NCBI GenBank assembly: GCA_900539195.1
Contig: UQBC01000010.1
Location: forward strand, 11,579 to 75,578
Length of the DNA stretch: 64,000 nt
Source: an uncultured Oscillospiraceae bacterium
GTDB taxonomy: Bacteria; Bacillota; Clostridia; Oscillospirales; Ruminococcaceae
Reading direction: 5' to 3'
A program made the position numbers and the translations under genes. Below the pieces are notes generated by a model. It was given only the letters and a program-made list of their open reading frames with translations. It searched no databases and was not told the origin of the DNA. Positions 9,439 to 16,912 of the stretch are shown in pieces. Numbering within the stretch: position 1 is the stretch's first letter; every line of letters starts with the position of its first letter.

Positions 9439-9463
9439 TTTTTCTCCGTGAAATATCAGTTAT

Positions 9464-9512
9464 GTAAAAATTGTTCCGCACCTATTTTATCACAAAAACA
9501 GGTACGGAACAA
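9464..9512 (-). terminator. hairpin terminator or attenuator inside the cobalamin operon
   Basis: On the minus strand TTGTTCCGTACCT pairs with AGGTGCGGAACAA around a 16-base loop, followed by TTTTTA. It lies 21 bases after the surface-protein stop and before the next gene of the operon, so it may reduce rather than end transcription of the transporter genes. Confidence 0.7.
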
Positions 9513-9533
9513 GCATTTACATAATAGTTTTAC

Positions 9534-12500
9534 TTATTTGCGCTTTTTCTTTGAAACAAGCATAACTGCGCCTGAGATGAGAACTGCCATACCGCCTGTT
9601 ACAAGTACGCCTGTACCGGGATTTATGGGATCGTTTTTATCTTCGGGCTTGCCTGAGCAGTCGCCGGGGAGTATCGGCTCATCGGGAGTACCTGAGCTGT
9701 TGCCGGGTGTTACAGGCTCATCGGGATTTGCCGGTTCATCGGGAGTTGCGGGCTCATTCTTTACCGACATATCGTAAAGTGAAGAGTCGTCCTTTGAAAG
9801 CTCATAAGCTGTAAGAGCGAGCGCCGCCTGCTCGGTAGCCATATAGTTTTCCTCGCCGCCGAGTGTGTGGCTGTAGCCGTTTTCTGTAGCGTAGCTTTCA
9901 AGTGCGTCGATAAGCGTAATGCCGTCAACGATGAATCTTGAATCTGTAAGCGGGTCGATGCCGAGAGCGGCAAGAGCGATAAGTACCTGCGAGGTGCTTT
10001 CACTGCCGTTTGCATATCTTGCGTTCTCGTCAAGAGATTCTGCAAGGAACTCAAGACCGCTGTCTATAGCCGCATTTACCTTCTCGTCAGCCGCATAGGG
10101 AGCGAGTGCCTGTATAGCCATAGCCGTAAGGTCAACATCTGCGGTATCGCCTGCGAGCGCCCAGCCCTTGCCCGTCATATTGTCAACGATATAAGTTATA
10201 AGCTCATCGTGCGTCTTTGCACTGTAATCTGTAGTATCGAATGCTATAAGCGAGAATATAACCGCATTGATACCCTGCGATGTGATATAGTCCATATCGT
10301 CAAGACCACTCAGCAGGTTATGACCTGCGATGTCTGCGGAATTTTTTCCGATTGAGGACAGAGCGATTATAACTCTTGCGTTCTCTGTAGGCTTTCTGTC
10401 TGAAAGTCTGTCTGAACCGTTAGCCTTTACTGCTTCACAAAGCTCGCTGTAGTATTTTGCCGCCTTGTCGGCAGAGAGCTTTCCTGCTCTTGCGAGTGCG
10501 ATAACCGACCATTCACCGCCGATAGACTGAACGGGGTAGATATCGTTATCCGCAAGAGTACCGAGAACAGTGCTGAAGTGTTCTTCGCTCTTTGTGCCTG
10601 CCTGCTTTATCGTGTCGATAACGGCAAATCTTTCTGTTGCCTTGTCAAGAGTATCCGAATTTGTGACCTTATCTCTTAAACGCTCGGGAACTGCCGAGTA
10701 AGCGTCCTTTGCCTTTTCGATCTTATCCTTGCTGTCAGCGGTTACCTTGCCGATTGCGTCTATTGCCTTTATCGCATTGCTTACAACGTCAGCCTCAGCC
10801 TTAGCGAGAGCTTCTTCTGCGGCTGTTAAGGTTTCGTAGTTTCCTACAAGTGTCTTTGCGTTGTCGCTGAGCTTGTCATAAGCCGCTCTTGCTGCTGTGA
10901 TGTCGTCATAACTGTCGAGCGTTACATCGCCTATAGCGTCAATAAGCTCTTCGACCTGCTCAGCCGCTACTATATCATCGGGAACGAGCTTAAGGTAAGC
11001 GTATACGGGCTGTTTTTCACCGTTCTGAACGATTATTCTGACAACCTTTATTTCAGACTGATTAAGTGCGATCTTTGCCGCTGTATCTGATGCTACACGC
11101 TGATTGTTGATATAAATGTTATCATCGTCAGCGCCGGATACGGAAACGTTCACGCTTTCCTCGATACCTGTGCTTATCTCGTAAACACCGTTATCATCGG
11201 GAGTGATTTCCTTTATTGTCTTGCCGTTTGCGTCTGTTAAGACTATTTTTCCGGGAAGCGCTGTCGTGCCGACCTCTTCCTCGTTTGCAGTTGTTCTTAC
11301 AACGTAAGAAACCTCTGTCGATTTCTCGTTGAATATGCCTGCCCAGATGTTGCTTGCCGTCTGTATCTTTATATAGTGAACGCCGTTTTTGAATGTAACG
11401 GGGTTGCCGTTTTCATCTACCGCCCACTTTAAGTCGAAACCGTTTGATTCGGCATTTTCGCTGTATGCGTTTACATTAGCGCCTATCGTGCCGTTCTTGA
11501 AGTAGTCAACATAGCCGAACCTTGTCGTGCCTACAAAGGAAGCTGTAGAGCTGTCGCCCTGTATACTGCCCTGAACACCGGGGATAACAACGCCTCTGAG
11601 TGTGACAGTATCGCCCTTTGCAAGATCGTTCATATAGTAAACGCTGGGTGAAACCCATCTGCCTGTCTGCTTTGAGCCGTCGTTTGAGTTGCCCTGATTG
11701 TCTGTCCAGCTTGTTTTACCATCGGCTGTCTTTTTGTATGTTACTTCGTAATCGGTGATGGTCGTATCTTCAAAATGCTCACTTCCTGCGAGTGCATACC
11801 ATGTTTTGCCGTCCTCAGAAACATACACCTGACCGCTTTCAGCCGCACTTCCGCCGCTTACAAAGCTGTTGCCGTAAGCGTAGAAGTCAAGACCGTAGGG
11901 GTTTGAGGGGTCGTCTGTTACTGGGTTTTCATAGTAATATGTGATATAACCGCCGAAGTTACCGAGTGATTTTATAGTGCCTGCGAGCGTCTGCTCGGGG
12001 CCTACACCGTAGGAAACGTTGGTGTACTGGCTGTTGATGCAAAGATAATCAACTACCTTGTCGGGTACGTCATACTTGCTTCTCTTTGTAGCCTTGACAG
12101 TATAGCTTTCTGAAAGAGTGCCGTCTGTTACCGTTACAGTAGTGTTGGCACTCTTGGTAACAAGACTGTAAACGCCGTTTTCATCTGCTGTTGCGGCATC
12201 GTTGCCTATCTTAACTGTGCAACCGTCGGCAACCTTGAAATATACTGTGGGAAATTCTGCGTCATTTGCTATAACTATATTATAGCTGAGAAGTGACGGG
12301 TCGAATGCGGGATACATATCGCCGTGTTCGCTTTTAAGCTCGGTAAAGTGTACGTTCTTTATAGAAACGTCAGCCTTTACGAGCTTTATTTTGTAGCTTG
12401 TTATCTTGTCTGCGTCATCAAACTTGTCTGTAAGATAATCGCCGTCTGAAACCGCATCTATTGATACTGTAACAGTGCCGTCCTTGCTAAAGGAATATGC

Positions 12501-13922
12501 GGGAGTTGTTTCGCCGCTTTTAAGCTCTGTGTATTCGCCGTCTGACTTCGCTCTGAAATGAACGTTTGCGGTTTTGCCCTTGAGAGTAAGCGCAACGCTG
12601 TCGGTGTCGCCTAAAACATAGGCTGTGTAGCTGTGGCATTCTGCGTTTGTTCCGGTCGTATCGGTCACATTGCCGTTTTCGTCATTTCTGAAAACCGTTC
12701 CCTCTGCAAAGCCGTTGTACTTTGTCGCATACAGCTCTCTGCCGGCAGGAACAAGCGTGATACCGCTTGTGCTTGCGATTTCCGCAGTGTAGTCATAGGG
12801 ACGTGTTATGTTGAACACATACTGCGTCTTTATGCTCTCATCGTCAATGTAGCAAAGCTCTAAAACCAGCTTTGTAAGACCGAAAGGAATATTAGAAATG
12901 CTGTTGAAGCTGCCGGACTTTATCTCGTTTCTCTGTGCAACTCCGTTTATATCGGTATAGACTGCATAGCACTTCAGAAGATCCTTGTTGAACTTAGTGC
13001 CGCTGTTGATATAGAAAGATGATGTACTGTATGACTTTATCTTTACATCATATTCGAGCTTTTCGGGGTCGAAAGCGTCATTGTCCCAGCCGTCAAGCGA
13101 GAAAGCCGAAAGTGCAAAGCTGTCAAAACGTGCGGCGGGTCTTGCGCCCTCCTTTATTGTTACCTTATAAGTGCTTGCTGTTGCACCCTCGCCTACCGTA
13201 ACGGTGATAACATCGCCGTCCTTTATTTCAGTCGGTTTTGTAAGGCTCAGCGTCTTGTCGCCGATCTTGCTTACTGTCTTGAAGTTCTTGTTCAGTGCTG
13301 TAGGACGGAAATTGATGCTCTTTGTGCCGAAAGGAACTGTAAGAGTATAATTATAGGTCTTTGCACTGAATTCGGGGGAAAGTGTGCCGTAATCGCTGTT
13401 TATTGCTTTAAGCGATGTATCAGTTCCGCTCCAGTCACTGCCGAGGTCAGCACCCCAGTCCATTGTGTACTGCATACGGATCTCATCGCCGCTTGCGAGC
13501 TTGCCGTTAGCAACGGTATAGGCGGTGAAGCCTTCGTTTGTAAACCAGTCGTTGAGTGTGCCCATCCAGCCGCTCATTGAACCGCCGGCAAACGCCGCAA
13601 GGCCTGCGATCTCGCTTATGTAGCCATCGTCTGCGCCCTTCTGAGTAAAGCCGGAACTTTCGATAGCGTCCTTTATGCAGGTCATTGCGCTTGAGGTCTT
13701 GTCAAGCGATACCCACTTGTCGATCTTGGTGCCTGTCCATGCAGGAGCCTCACCGCCGCTGACTGCTTGCGTAAACGTTGTGTTTTCTACAATAACACGA
13801 ACGCTTCCGAGGTCGTCATCGGCAAATACAGTAAAGCTCACCTGCGGTACTGACAGCAGTGCCAGTGAAAGTGCCAGCAGTAAAGCTGTCACTTTTGCTG
13901 TAAATTTCTTTACATTTGTCAT
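9534..13922 (-). CDS. large cell-surface protein: DUF4430 + cadherin-like repeats + alpha/alpha-toroid domain (intrinsic-factor-like)
   Basis: 1462 residues. Signal peptide (about 1-35, cleavage near FTVFA|DDD). An N-terminal DUF4430 domain (about 36-150, with SGWMGTLNDWFTN). Cadherin-like beta-sandwich segments near 165-250, 265-370 and 510-600. Two helical FIVAR-like repeats (about 990-1110; DAIGDVTLDSYDDI and DAIGKVTADSKDKI). A helical region (about 1125-1375) with repeated GGEWSVIALARAG, AVIFSLIAF, TAMAIQALAPY and QVLIALAALGID segments, as in prenyltransferase/squalene-cyclase-like alpha/alpha toroids. Then a Pro-rich stalk with DEP repeats, an NPGTG sortase-like motif near 1434, a hydrophobic helix and KKKRK. 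Intrinsic factor and transcobalamin combine an alpha/alpha barrel with a DUF4430-like domain; here the same pair occurs in reverse order on a wall-anchored protein behind a cobalamin riboswitch. Corrinoid capture is therefore the best hypothesis. Confidence 0.85.
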   Translation of the reverse strand: MTNVKKFTAKVTALLLALSLALLSVPQVSFTVFADDDLGSVRVIVENTTFTQAVSGGEAPAWTGTKIDKWVSLDKTSSAMTCIKDAIESSGFTQKGADDGYISEIAGLAAFAGGSMSGWMGTLNDWFTNEGFTAYTVANGKLASGDEIRMQYTMDWGADLGSDWSGTDTSLKAINSDYGTLSPEFSAKTYNYTLTVPFGTKSINFRPTALNKNFKTVSKIGDKTLSLTKPTEIKDGDVITVTVGEGATASTYKVTIKEGARPAARFDSFALSAFSLDGWDNDAFDPEKLEYDVKIKSYSTSSFYINSGTKFNKDLLKCYAVYTDINGVAQRNEIKSGSFNSISNIPFGLTKLVLELCYIDDESIKTQYVFNITRPYDYTAEIASTSGITLVPAGRELYATKYNGFAEGTVFRNDENGNVTDTTGTNAECHSYTAYVLGDTDSVALTLKGKTANVHFRAKSDGEYTELKSGETTPAYSFSKDGTVTVSIDAVSDGDYLTDKFDDADKITSYKIKLVKADVSIKNVHFTELKSEHGDMYPAFDPSLLSYNIVIANDAEFPTVYFKVADGCTVKIGNDAATADENGVYSLVTKSANTTVTVTDGTLSESYTVKATKRSKYDVPDKVVDYLCINSQYTNVSYGVGPEQTLAGTIKSLGNFGGYITYYYENPVTDDPSNPYGLDFYAYGNSFVSGGSAAESGQVYVSEDGKTWYALAGSEHFEDTTITDYEVTYKKTADGKTSWTDNQGNSNDGSKQTGRWVSPSVYYMNDLAKGDTVTLRGVVIPGVQGSIQGDSSTASFVGTTRFGYVDYFKNGTIGANVNAYSENAESNGFDLKWAVDENGNPVTFKNGVHYIKIQTASNIWAGIFNEKSTEVSYVVRTTANEEEVGTTALPGKIVLTDANGKTIKEITPDDNGVYEISTGIEESVNVSVSGADDDNIYINNQRVASDTAAKIALNQSEIKVVRIIVQNGEKQPVYAYLKLVPDDIVAAEQVEELIDAIGDVTLDSYDDITAARAAYDKLSDNAKTLVGNYETLTAAEEALAKAEADVVSNAIKAIDAIGKVTADSKDKIEKAKDAYSAVPERLRDKVTNSDTLDKATERFAVIDTIKQAGTKSEEHFSTVLGTLADNDIYPVQSIGGEWSVIALARAGKLSADKAAKYYSELCEAVKANGSDRLSDRKPTENARVIIALSSIGKNSADIAGHNLLSGLDDMDYITSQGINAVIFSLIAFDTTDYSAKTHDELITYIVDNMTGKGWALAGDTADVDLTAMAIQALAPYAADEKVNAAIDSGLEFLAESLDENARYANGSESTSQVLIALAALGIDPLTDSRFIVDGITLIDALESYATENGYSHTLGGEENYMATEQAALALTAYELSKDDSSLYDMSVKNEPATPDEPANPDEPVTPGNSSGTPDEPILPGDCSGKPEDKNDPINPGTGVLVTGGMAVLISGAVMLVSKKKRK

Positions 13923-13959
13923 AGTTTTACCTTCCTTTATTCTTTTTTTGCCGTAAGGC

Positions 13960-14217
13960 TTAACCGTCTAATCTGCGTTTTGCCGCTTTTCTTCTTTGTC
14001 TGGAGCGTTCACGCTTTTCACGGCTTTTCTCCTTTGCTGAAACCGCCGGAGGCTCTTTCAGCCCTGCGGCTTCAAGCGCCCTTGTCCACGGACCCAGCTT
14101 CTGCTTTATAAAGCAGACTTCGCTTGGAGTAAAATCGGAGCGTTTGGGCAGAGTGCCAAGCTGTTCATACTTTTCGCAAAGCATAGCGACAGCCCTGCTC
14201 ATTTTTTCGTCTGCCAT
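13960..14217 (-). CDS. small basic protein with homing-endonuclease-associated (HNH_repeat-like) motif
   Basis: 85 residues from the ATG at 14217, which has the ribosome site GGAGGTGAC three bases upstream; an in-frame ATG 12 codons earlier has no such site. The central pattern (CEKYEQLGTLPKRSDF, then KQKLGPWTRALEAAGL) resembles the repeat found next to homing endonucleases, a small helical DNA-binding unit. The last 25 residues are strongly basic (KEKSREKRERSRQRRK). No nuclease motif is present. It is the first gene after the cobalamin riboswitch, 37 bases before the large surface protein, so it is co-regulated with B12 uptake. A nucleic-acid-binding role is plausible but unproven. Confidence 0.65.
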   Translation of the reverse strand: MADEKMSRAVAMLCEKYEQLGTLPKRSDFTPSEVCFIKQKLGPWTRALEAAGLKEPPAVSAKEKSREKRERSRQRRKAAKRRLDG

Positions 14218-14249
14218 AACGTCACCTCCGTAAACAAATACGAAAAACG

Positions 14250-14287
14250 GCAATAAAAAATGCCTTCACCAAAAAAAGTGAAAGCAC
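14250..14287 (-). terminator. second terminator-like hairpin in the riboswitch leader
   Basis: On the minus strand GCTTTCAC and GTGAAGGC pair around a T-rich loop and are followed by ATTTTTTATT. It lies between the riboswitch terminator and the first gene, giving two attenuation points in series. Confidence 0.6.
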
Positions 14288-14330
14288 AACTGATCTTTTA
14301 GCACAGCAAACATAAGCCATACGGATATGC

Positions 14331-14375
14331 CAAAAAAAGCATAAGGGTACAGCCTTAGCTGAAGATCGGCTGTAC
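14331..14375 (-). terminator. riboswitch-controlled intrinsic terminator
   Basis: GTACAGCC pairs with GGCTGTAC around a 13-base loop; on the minus strand the stem is followed by CCTTATGCTTTTTTT. It sits about 25 bases past the cobalamin aptamer, the expected place for the expression platform. Confidence 0.85.
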
Positions 14376-14397
14376 TTCTTCCTCGTCCAAGAGACAA

Positions 14398-14535
14398 TGC
14401 CGAAAAATACGGGGGTATTCTGACTTGTGAGCATAGGCTCAGATACAGTAATGACGGTTGCTCCGGATTCTCACCGGATTCCCTATTACCTACCGGGCAA
14501 AAAGCCTTTCGTACCGTATTTTCGATATTCGGTTA
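14398..14535 (-). ncRNA. cobalamin riboswitch
   Basis: Read on the minus strand, the element has the conserved core GGGAATCCGGTGAGAATCC followed by GGAGC, and a B12-box-like AAGTCAGAATACC near the 3' end. The outer arms AAAATAC and GTATTTT close a P1 stem. The 5' boundary agrees with the start site expected from the promoter at 14542-14570. It precedes a transcription terminator, so cobalamin binding should stop transcription of the five downstream genes. Subclass (adenosyl- or hydroxo-/methylcobalamin) cannot be told with certainty here. Confidence 0.93.
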
Positions 14536-14541
14536 AGGTTA

Positions 14542-14570
14542 AGTATAGCATAAAGGGGGAAGAAATGCAA
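14542..14570 (-). promoter_or_regulatory. sigma-A promoter of the cobalamin operon
   Basis: On the minus strand TTGCAT (14565-14570), a 17-base spacer and TATACT (14542-14547). Transcription would begin near 14535, at the 5' edge of the riboswitch. Confidence 0.85.
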
Positions 14571-14628
14571 GAGGGGAAGGGGTATTATATTATTTTGTAT
14601 AAAAGCGGCACGTTATGCGGTCGTTTGC

Positions 14629-14657
14629 TTGCATTTGCAATACTATTATGATATAAT
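14629..14657 (+). promoter_or_regulatory. sigma-A promoter of the MORN/RCC1 operon
   Basis: TTGCAT (14629-14634), a 17-base spacer and a perfect TATAAT (14652-14657), 85 bases before the first gene. It is back to back with the cobalamin promoter, about 60 bases apart. Confidence 0.85.
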
Positions 14658-14741
14658 AAAAATTACCATAATTGTGATGCAATTGAAAACTGCATACCGA
14701 GGACAGAAACACAAGTATCTTAGCGGACAAGGGGGAAAACT

Positions 14742-15893
14742 ATGTTCAAAAAAGTCATAACACTATTATTCGGCACGGCGTTTATGGTAGTGCTGATGCT
14801 TGCGGCAGGCGGCATCTATCTCCTGCCCGAAAATTTCATGGGCGCATACACAAATATGTATACCGATATGTGGACTGCCGTGGGAGGGCTGTTCAGTCTG
14901 ATGCTGGTTCCCGGCTTCGTTGTAGGCTATGCCGCCTGTCAGAGCCGGATTCTCGGCGCAGTCTGGTTTGTCGGCTTTGTCGTATTGGGATTTATCAGCG
15001 GAATCAGTATCTGGTGGATCGTCACGGCTGTACTGCTTATCCTCTCCTACATATTCTGTATCAGCGAGAATGTAGGCGATTATGACGATCTTGACACCTA
15101 TGACAAGCTCTGCGTGCTGATTCCCGCCTTTGGGGCACTGCGATTTATTGACCGCTTCGGGCTGGAAGGCTTTTTCGGCGTGATAGGAAAAATTCTTTCT
15201 ATTCTCGCTATAATACTGAATTTTGCGCTGATGATCGCTCTGTGGATAGTGCCAAAGGATGAAAGCTCCGTGTTTGGCGCAGTTGTCATGCAGATCAAGG
15301 ACTTTGGCAGTACGCTGTTCGGCGTTGTAGCTATTTTTGTTTTTTTGCCGCTGTTTTCCGTTTACAGTGCAAAGTATTCATTCATAAAGCCGGGTCTTGC
15401 CAAGGTTCTTGCAATCATTTTCGGTGGCTACGACATTATACGCGGAGCATTTGTAACAATGCCCATTTTACTCAATGCCGCTACCGGAAGCGGTGGTACA
15501 TCAACGGAGGGTGAAAGTCCGATTTTTAACAATATGTTCGGCATTGAGGCGTGCTTCCTTATGGCAATGCTTCTCGGCGGAATACTGTGCGTGAAAGCGG
15601 CGTTTGGGAAGAAGTTGGGGCTTACTGCACAGTTCTGCCTGACAAAGGACGGCACGGCATCACTGCGCTGTCTGATGATGGCGGTGCTTTCAACCGTGAT
15701 CGTATTCAGCATAGCGCCCGCCGCAATATTTATTGTGTGGCTTGCCGCTGTTGCCGTTATAGTCCTTGTTACCGGAATGTTTGGCGCTATGACTCCCGGC
15801 TACAGCTATGAAGAGCTTAGGTCTATGGGCTATTCCGACTACGAGGCAAGAAAGCTGATTCAAATAGCAGGTGGCAAGATAAACGAAATTTAA
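14742..15893 (+). CDS. polytopic membrane protein of unknown function
   Basis: A 383-residue protein with about nine to ten hydrophobic segments spread over residues 5-350 and a short soluble C-terminus (YEELRSMGYSDYEARKLI). I do not recognise the family. The start follows a GGGGGAA ribosome site. It is the first gene after a strong promoter, and the next five genes follow on the same strand up to a terminator at 19842, so it is probably the membrane partner of the SEL1 and MORN-RCC1 proteins. There is no obvious transporter or enzyme motif. Confidence 0.75.
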   Translation: MFKKVITLLFGTAFMVVLMLAAGGIYLLPENFMGAYTNMYTDMWTAVGGLFSLMLVPGFVVGYAACQSRILGAVWFVGFVVLGFISGISIWWIVTAVLLILSYIFCISENVGDYDDLDTYDKLCVLIPAFGALRFIDRFGLEGFFGVIGKILSILAIILNFALMIALWIVPKDESSVFGAVVMQIKDFGSTLFGVVAIFVFLPLFSVYSAKYSFIKPGLAKVLAIIFGGYDIIRGAFVTMPILLNAATGSGGTSTEGESPIFNNMFGIEACFLMAMLLGGILCVKAAFGKKLGLTAQFCLTKDGTASLRCLMMAVLSTVIVFSIAPAAIFIVWLAAVAVIVLVTGMFGAMTPGYSYEELRSMGYSDYEARKLIQIAGGKINEI

Positions 15894-15933
15894 ATCAACA
15901 TATCACAACATTAACCGAAAAGGAGTATTTTAA

Positions 15934-16623
15934 ATGAATGATATTGAATTATTTAACGAAGGGCTTAAAATGATTGAAGTCGATACCATGAAAGCGTTTG
16001 AATATTTCTCAAAATCTGCGGAGCTTGGCAACGCCGAGGCTATGTATTATCTCGGCTTAATATATGAATCGGGCGACGGTGCTGAAATGAATGTGAAAAA
16101 AGCGCTTGAAATGTTTGAAAAATCAAGAGCGGCGGGTTGTAAATCGGCGGCAAGCAATATCGGGAATTTATATCACTACGGACACGTTGACGGCTTGGAG
16201 CCAGACAGCGACCGTGCGTTTCCATATCTTTTAAGAGCGGCGCACGATGATATAATCAATGCAATGCGTCCGCTTTCTGAAATCTATCTGTTCGGCACAG
16301 ACGCAATTTCCCCAAATTACCGCCTTGCGGCATATTGGGCATTAAGGGGAATTGAAGAGGATGATACCGATTGCTGGTATTTGATTGCTGTGATGTATGA
16401 GCATGGTTTGTTTTTTGAGAAAAACCTGTCATATGCAAAGCAATGCCTCAAAAACGCATTGCCGATGGAAGTGGCAAATAAATATCTTCATGATAAAATG
16501 TATACGTTCGTAATTCCGAGAAAGCCCAATTTAGCAAGCTTTGATGACACGGCGGCGGATTTTTTTGCGGACGAACTGCCGCAAGGACTTGACGAACAGG
16601 CAAAAGCAATAATTTACGGATAA
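15934..16623 (+). CDS. SEL1-like (tetratricopeptide) repeat protein
   Basis: 229 residues with SEL1-type helical repeats: AFEYFSKSAELGNAEAMYYL, then a second unit with ALEMFEKSRAAGCKSAAS and a third near AFPYLLRAAHDDIINAM, each carrying the A-x-x-x-L/Y-G spacing. There is no signal peptide or membrane segment, so it is probably cytoplasmic. SEL1 repeats are protein-binding scaffolds. The gene has an AAAAGGAG ribosome site and lies 40 bases after the membrane protein and 22 bases before the next gene. Binding a product of the same operon is the likely role, but no partner can be named. Confidence 0.82.
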   Translation: MNDIELFNEGLKMIEVDTMKAFEYFSKSAELGNAEAMYYLGLIYESGDGAEMNVKKALEMFEKSRAAGCKSAASNIGNLYHYGHVDGLEPDSDRAFPYLLRAAHDDIINAMRPLSEIYLFGTDAISPNYRLAAYWALRGIEEDDTDCWYLIAVMYEHGLFFEKNLSYAKQCLKNALPMEVANKYLHDKMYTFVIPRKPNLASFDDTAADFFADELPQGLDEQAKAIIYG

Positions 16624-16645
16624 AAGGCTATAGGAGGCTTTAAAA

Positions 16646-16909
16646 ATGATAAGTGACAAACCTGAACGAATCAATGAACTTGAAAAAGGGCTTTCCTATC
16701 TTGTAAACGACTCAATGACATTAGAGGAGAAGCTGAAAAGCCTCTCGGGCGCATATTGGGAGGCTTGGAACTCCGGCTACAGCGACGCTATGGCGAACAA
16801 GCTGATGGGCGGCGAAGAGGACGAGCAGACCCGAATATGGGAGAAGAATTGCGGGAATAAATATAAAATTGACGAGCTGCTCGAACTGCTCAAAGAAACG
16901 GAGGAATGA
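16646..16909 (+). CDS. hypothetical helical protein, 87 residues
   Basis: A small, mostly acidic and probably helical protein (ERINELEKGLSYLVNDS; IDELLELLKETEE at the end). It has a clear TAGGAGG ribosome site and sits between the SEL1 and MORN-RCC1 genes, with only three bases between its stop and the next ATG. I do not recognise a family. Length and context fit a small accessory or adaptor protein of the operon. Confidence 0.65.
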   Translation: MISDKPERINELEKGLSYLVNDSMTLEEKLKSLSGAYWEAWNSGYSDAMANKLMGGEEDEQTRIWEKNCGNKYKIDELLELLKETEE

Positions 16910-16912
16910 TTT

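Noticed and set aside
14427..14651. A 74-residue plus-strand open frame in the gap before the MORN/RCC1 operon
   Set aside because: It runs antisense through the cobalamin riboswitch and both promoters and has no convincing ribosome site.
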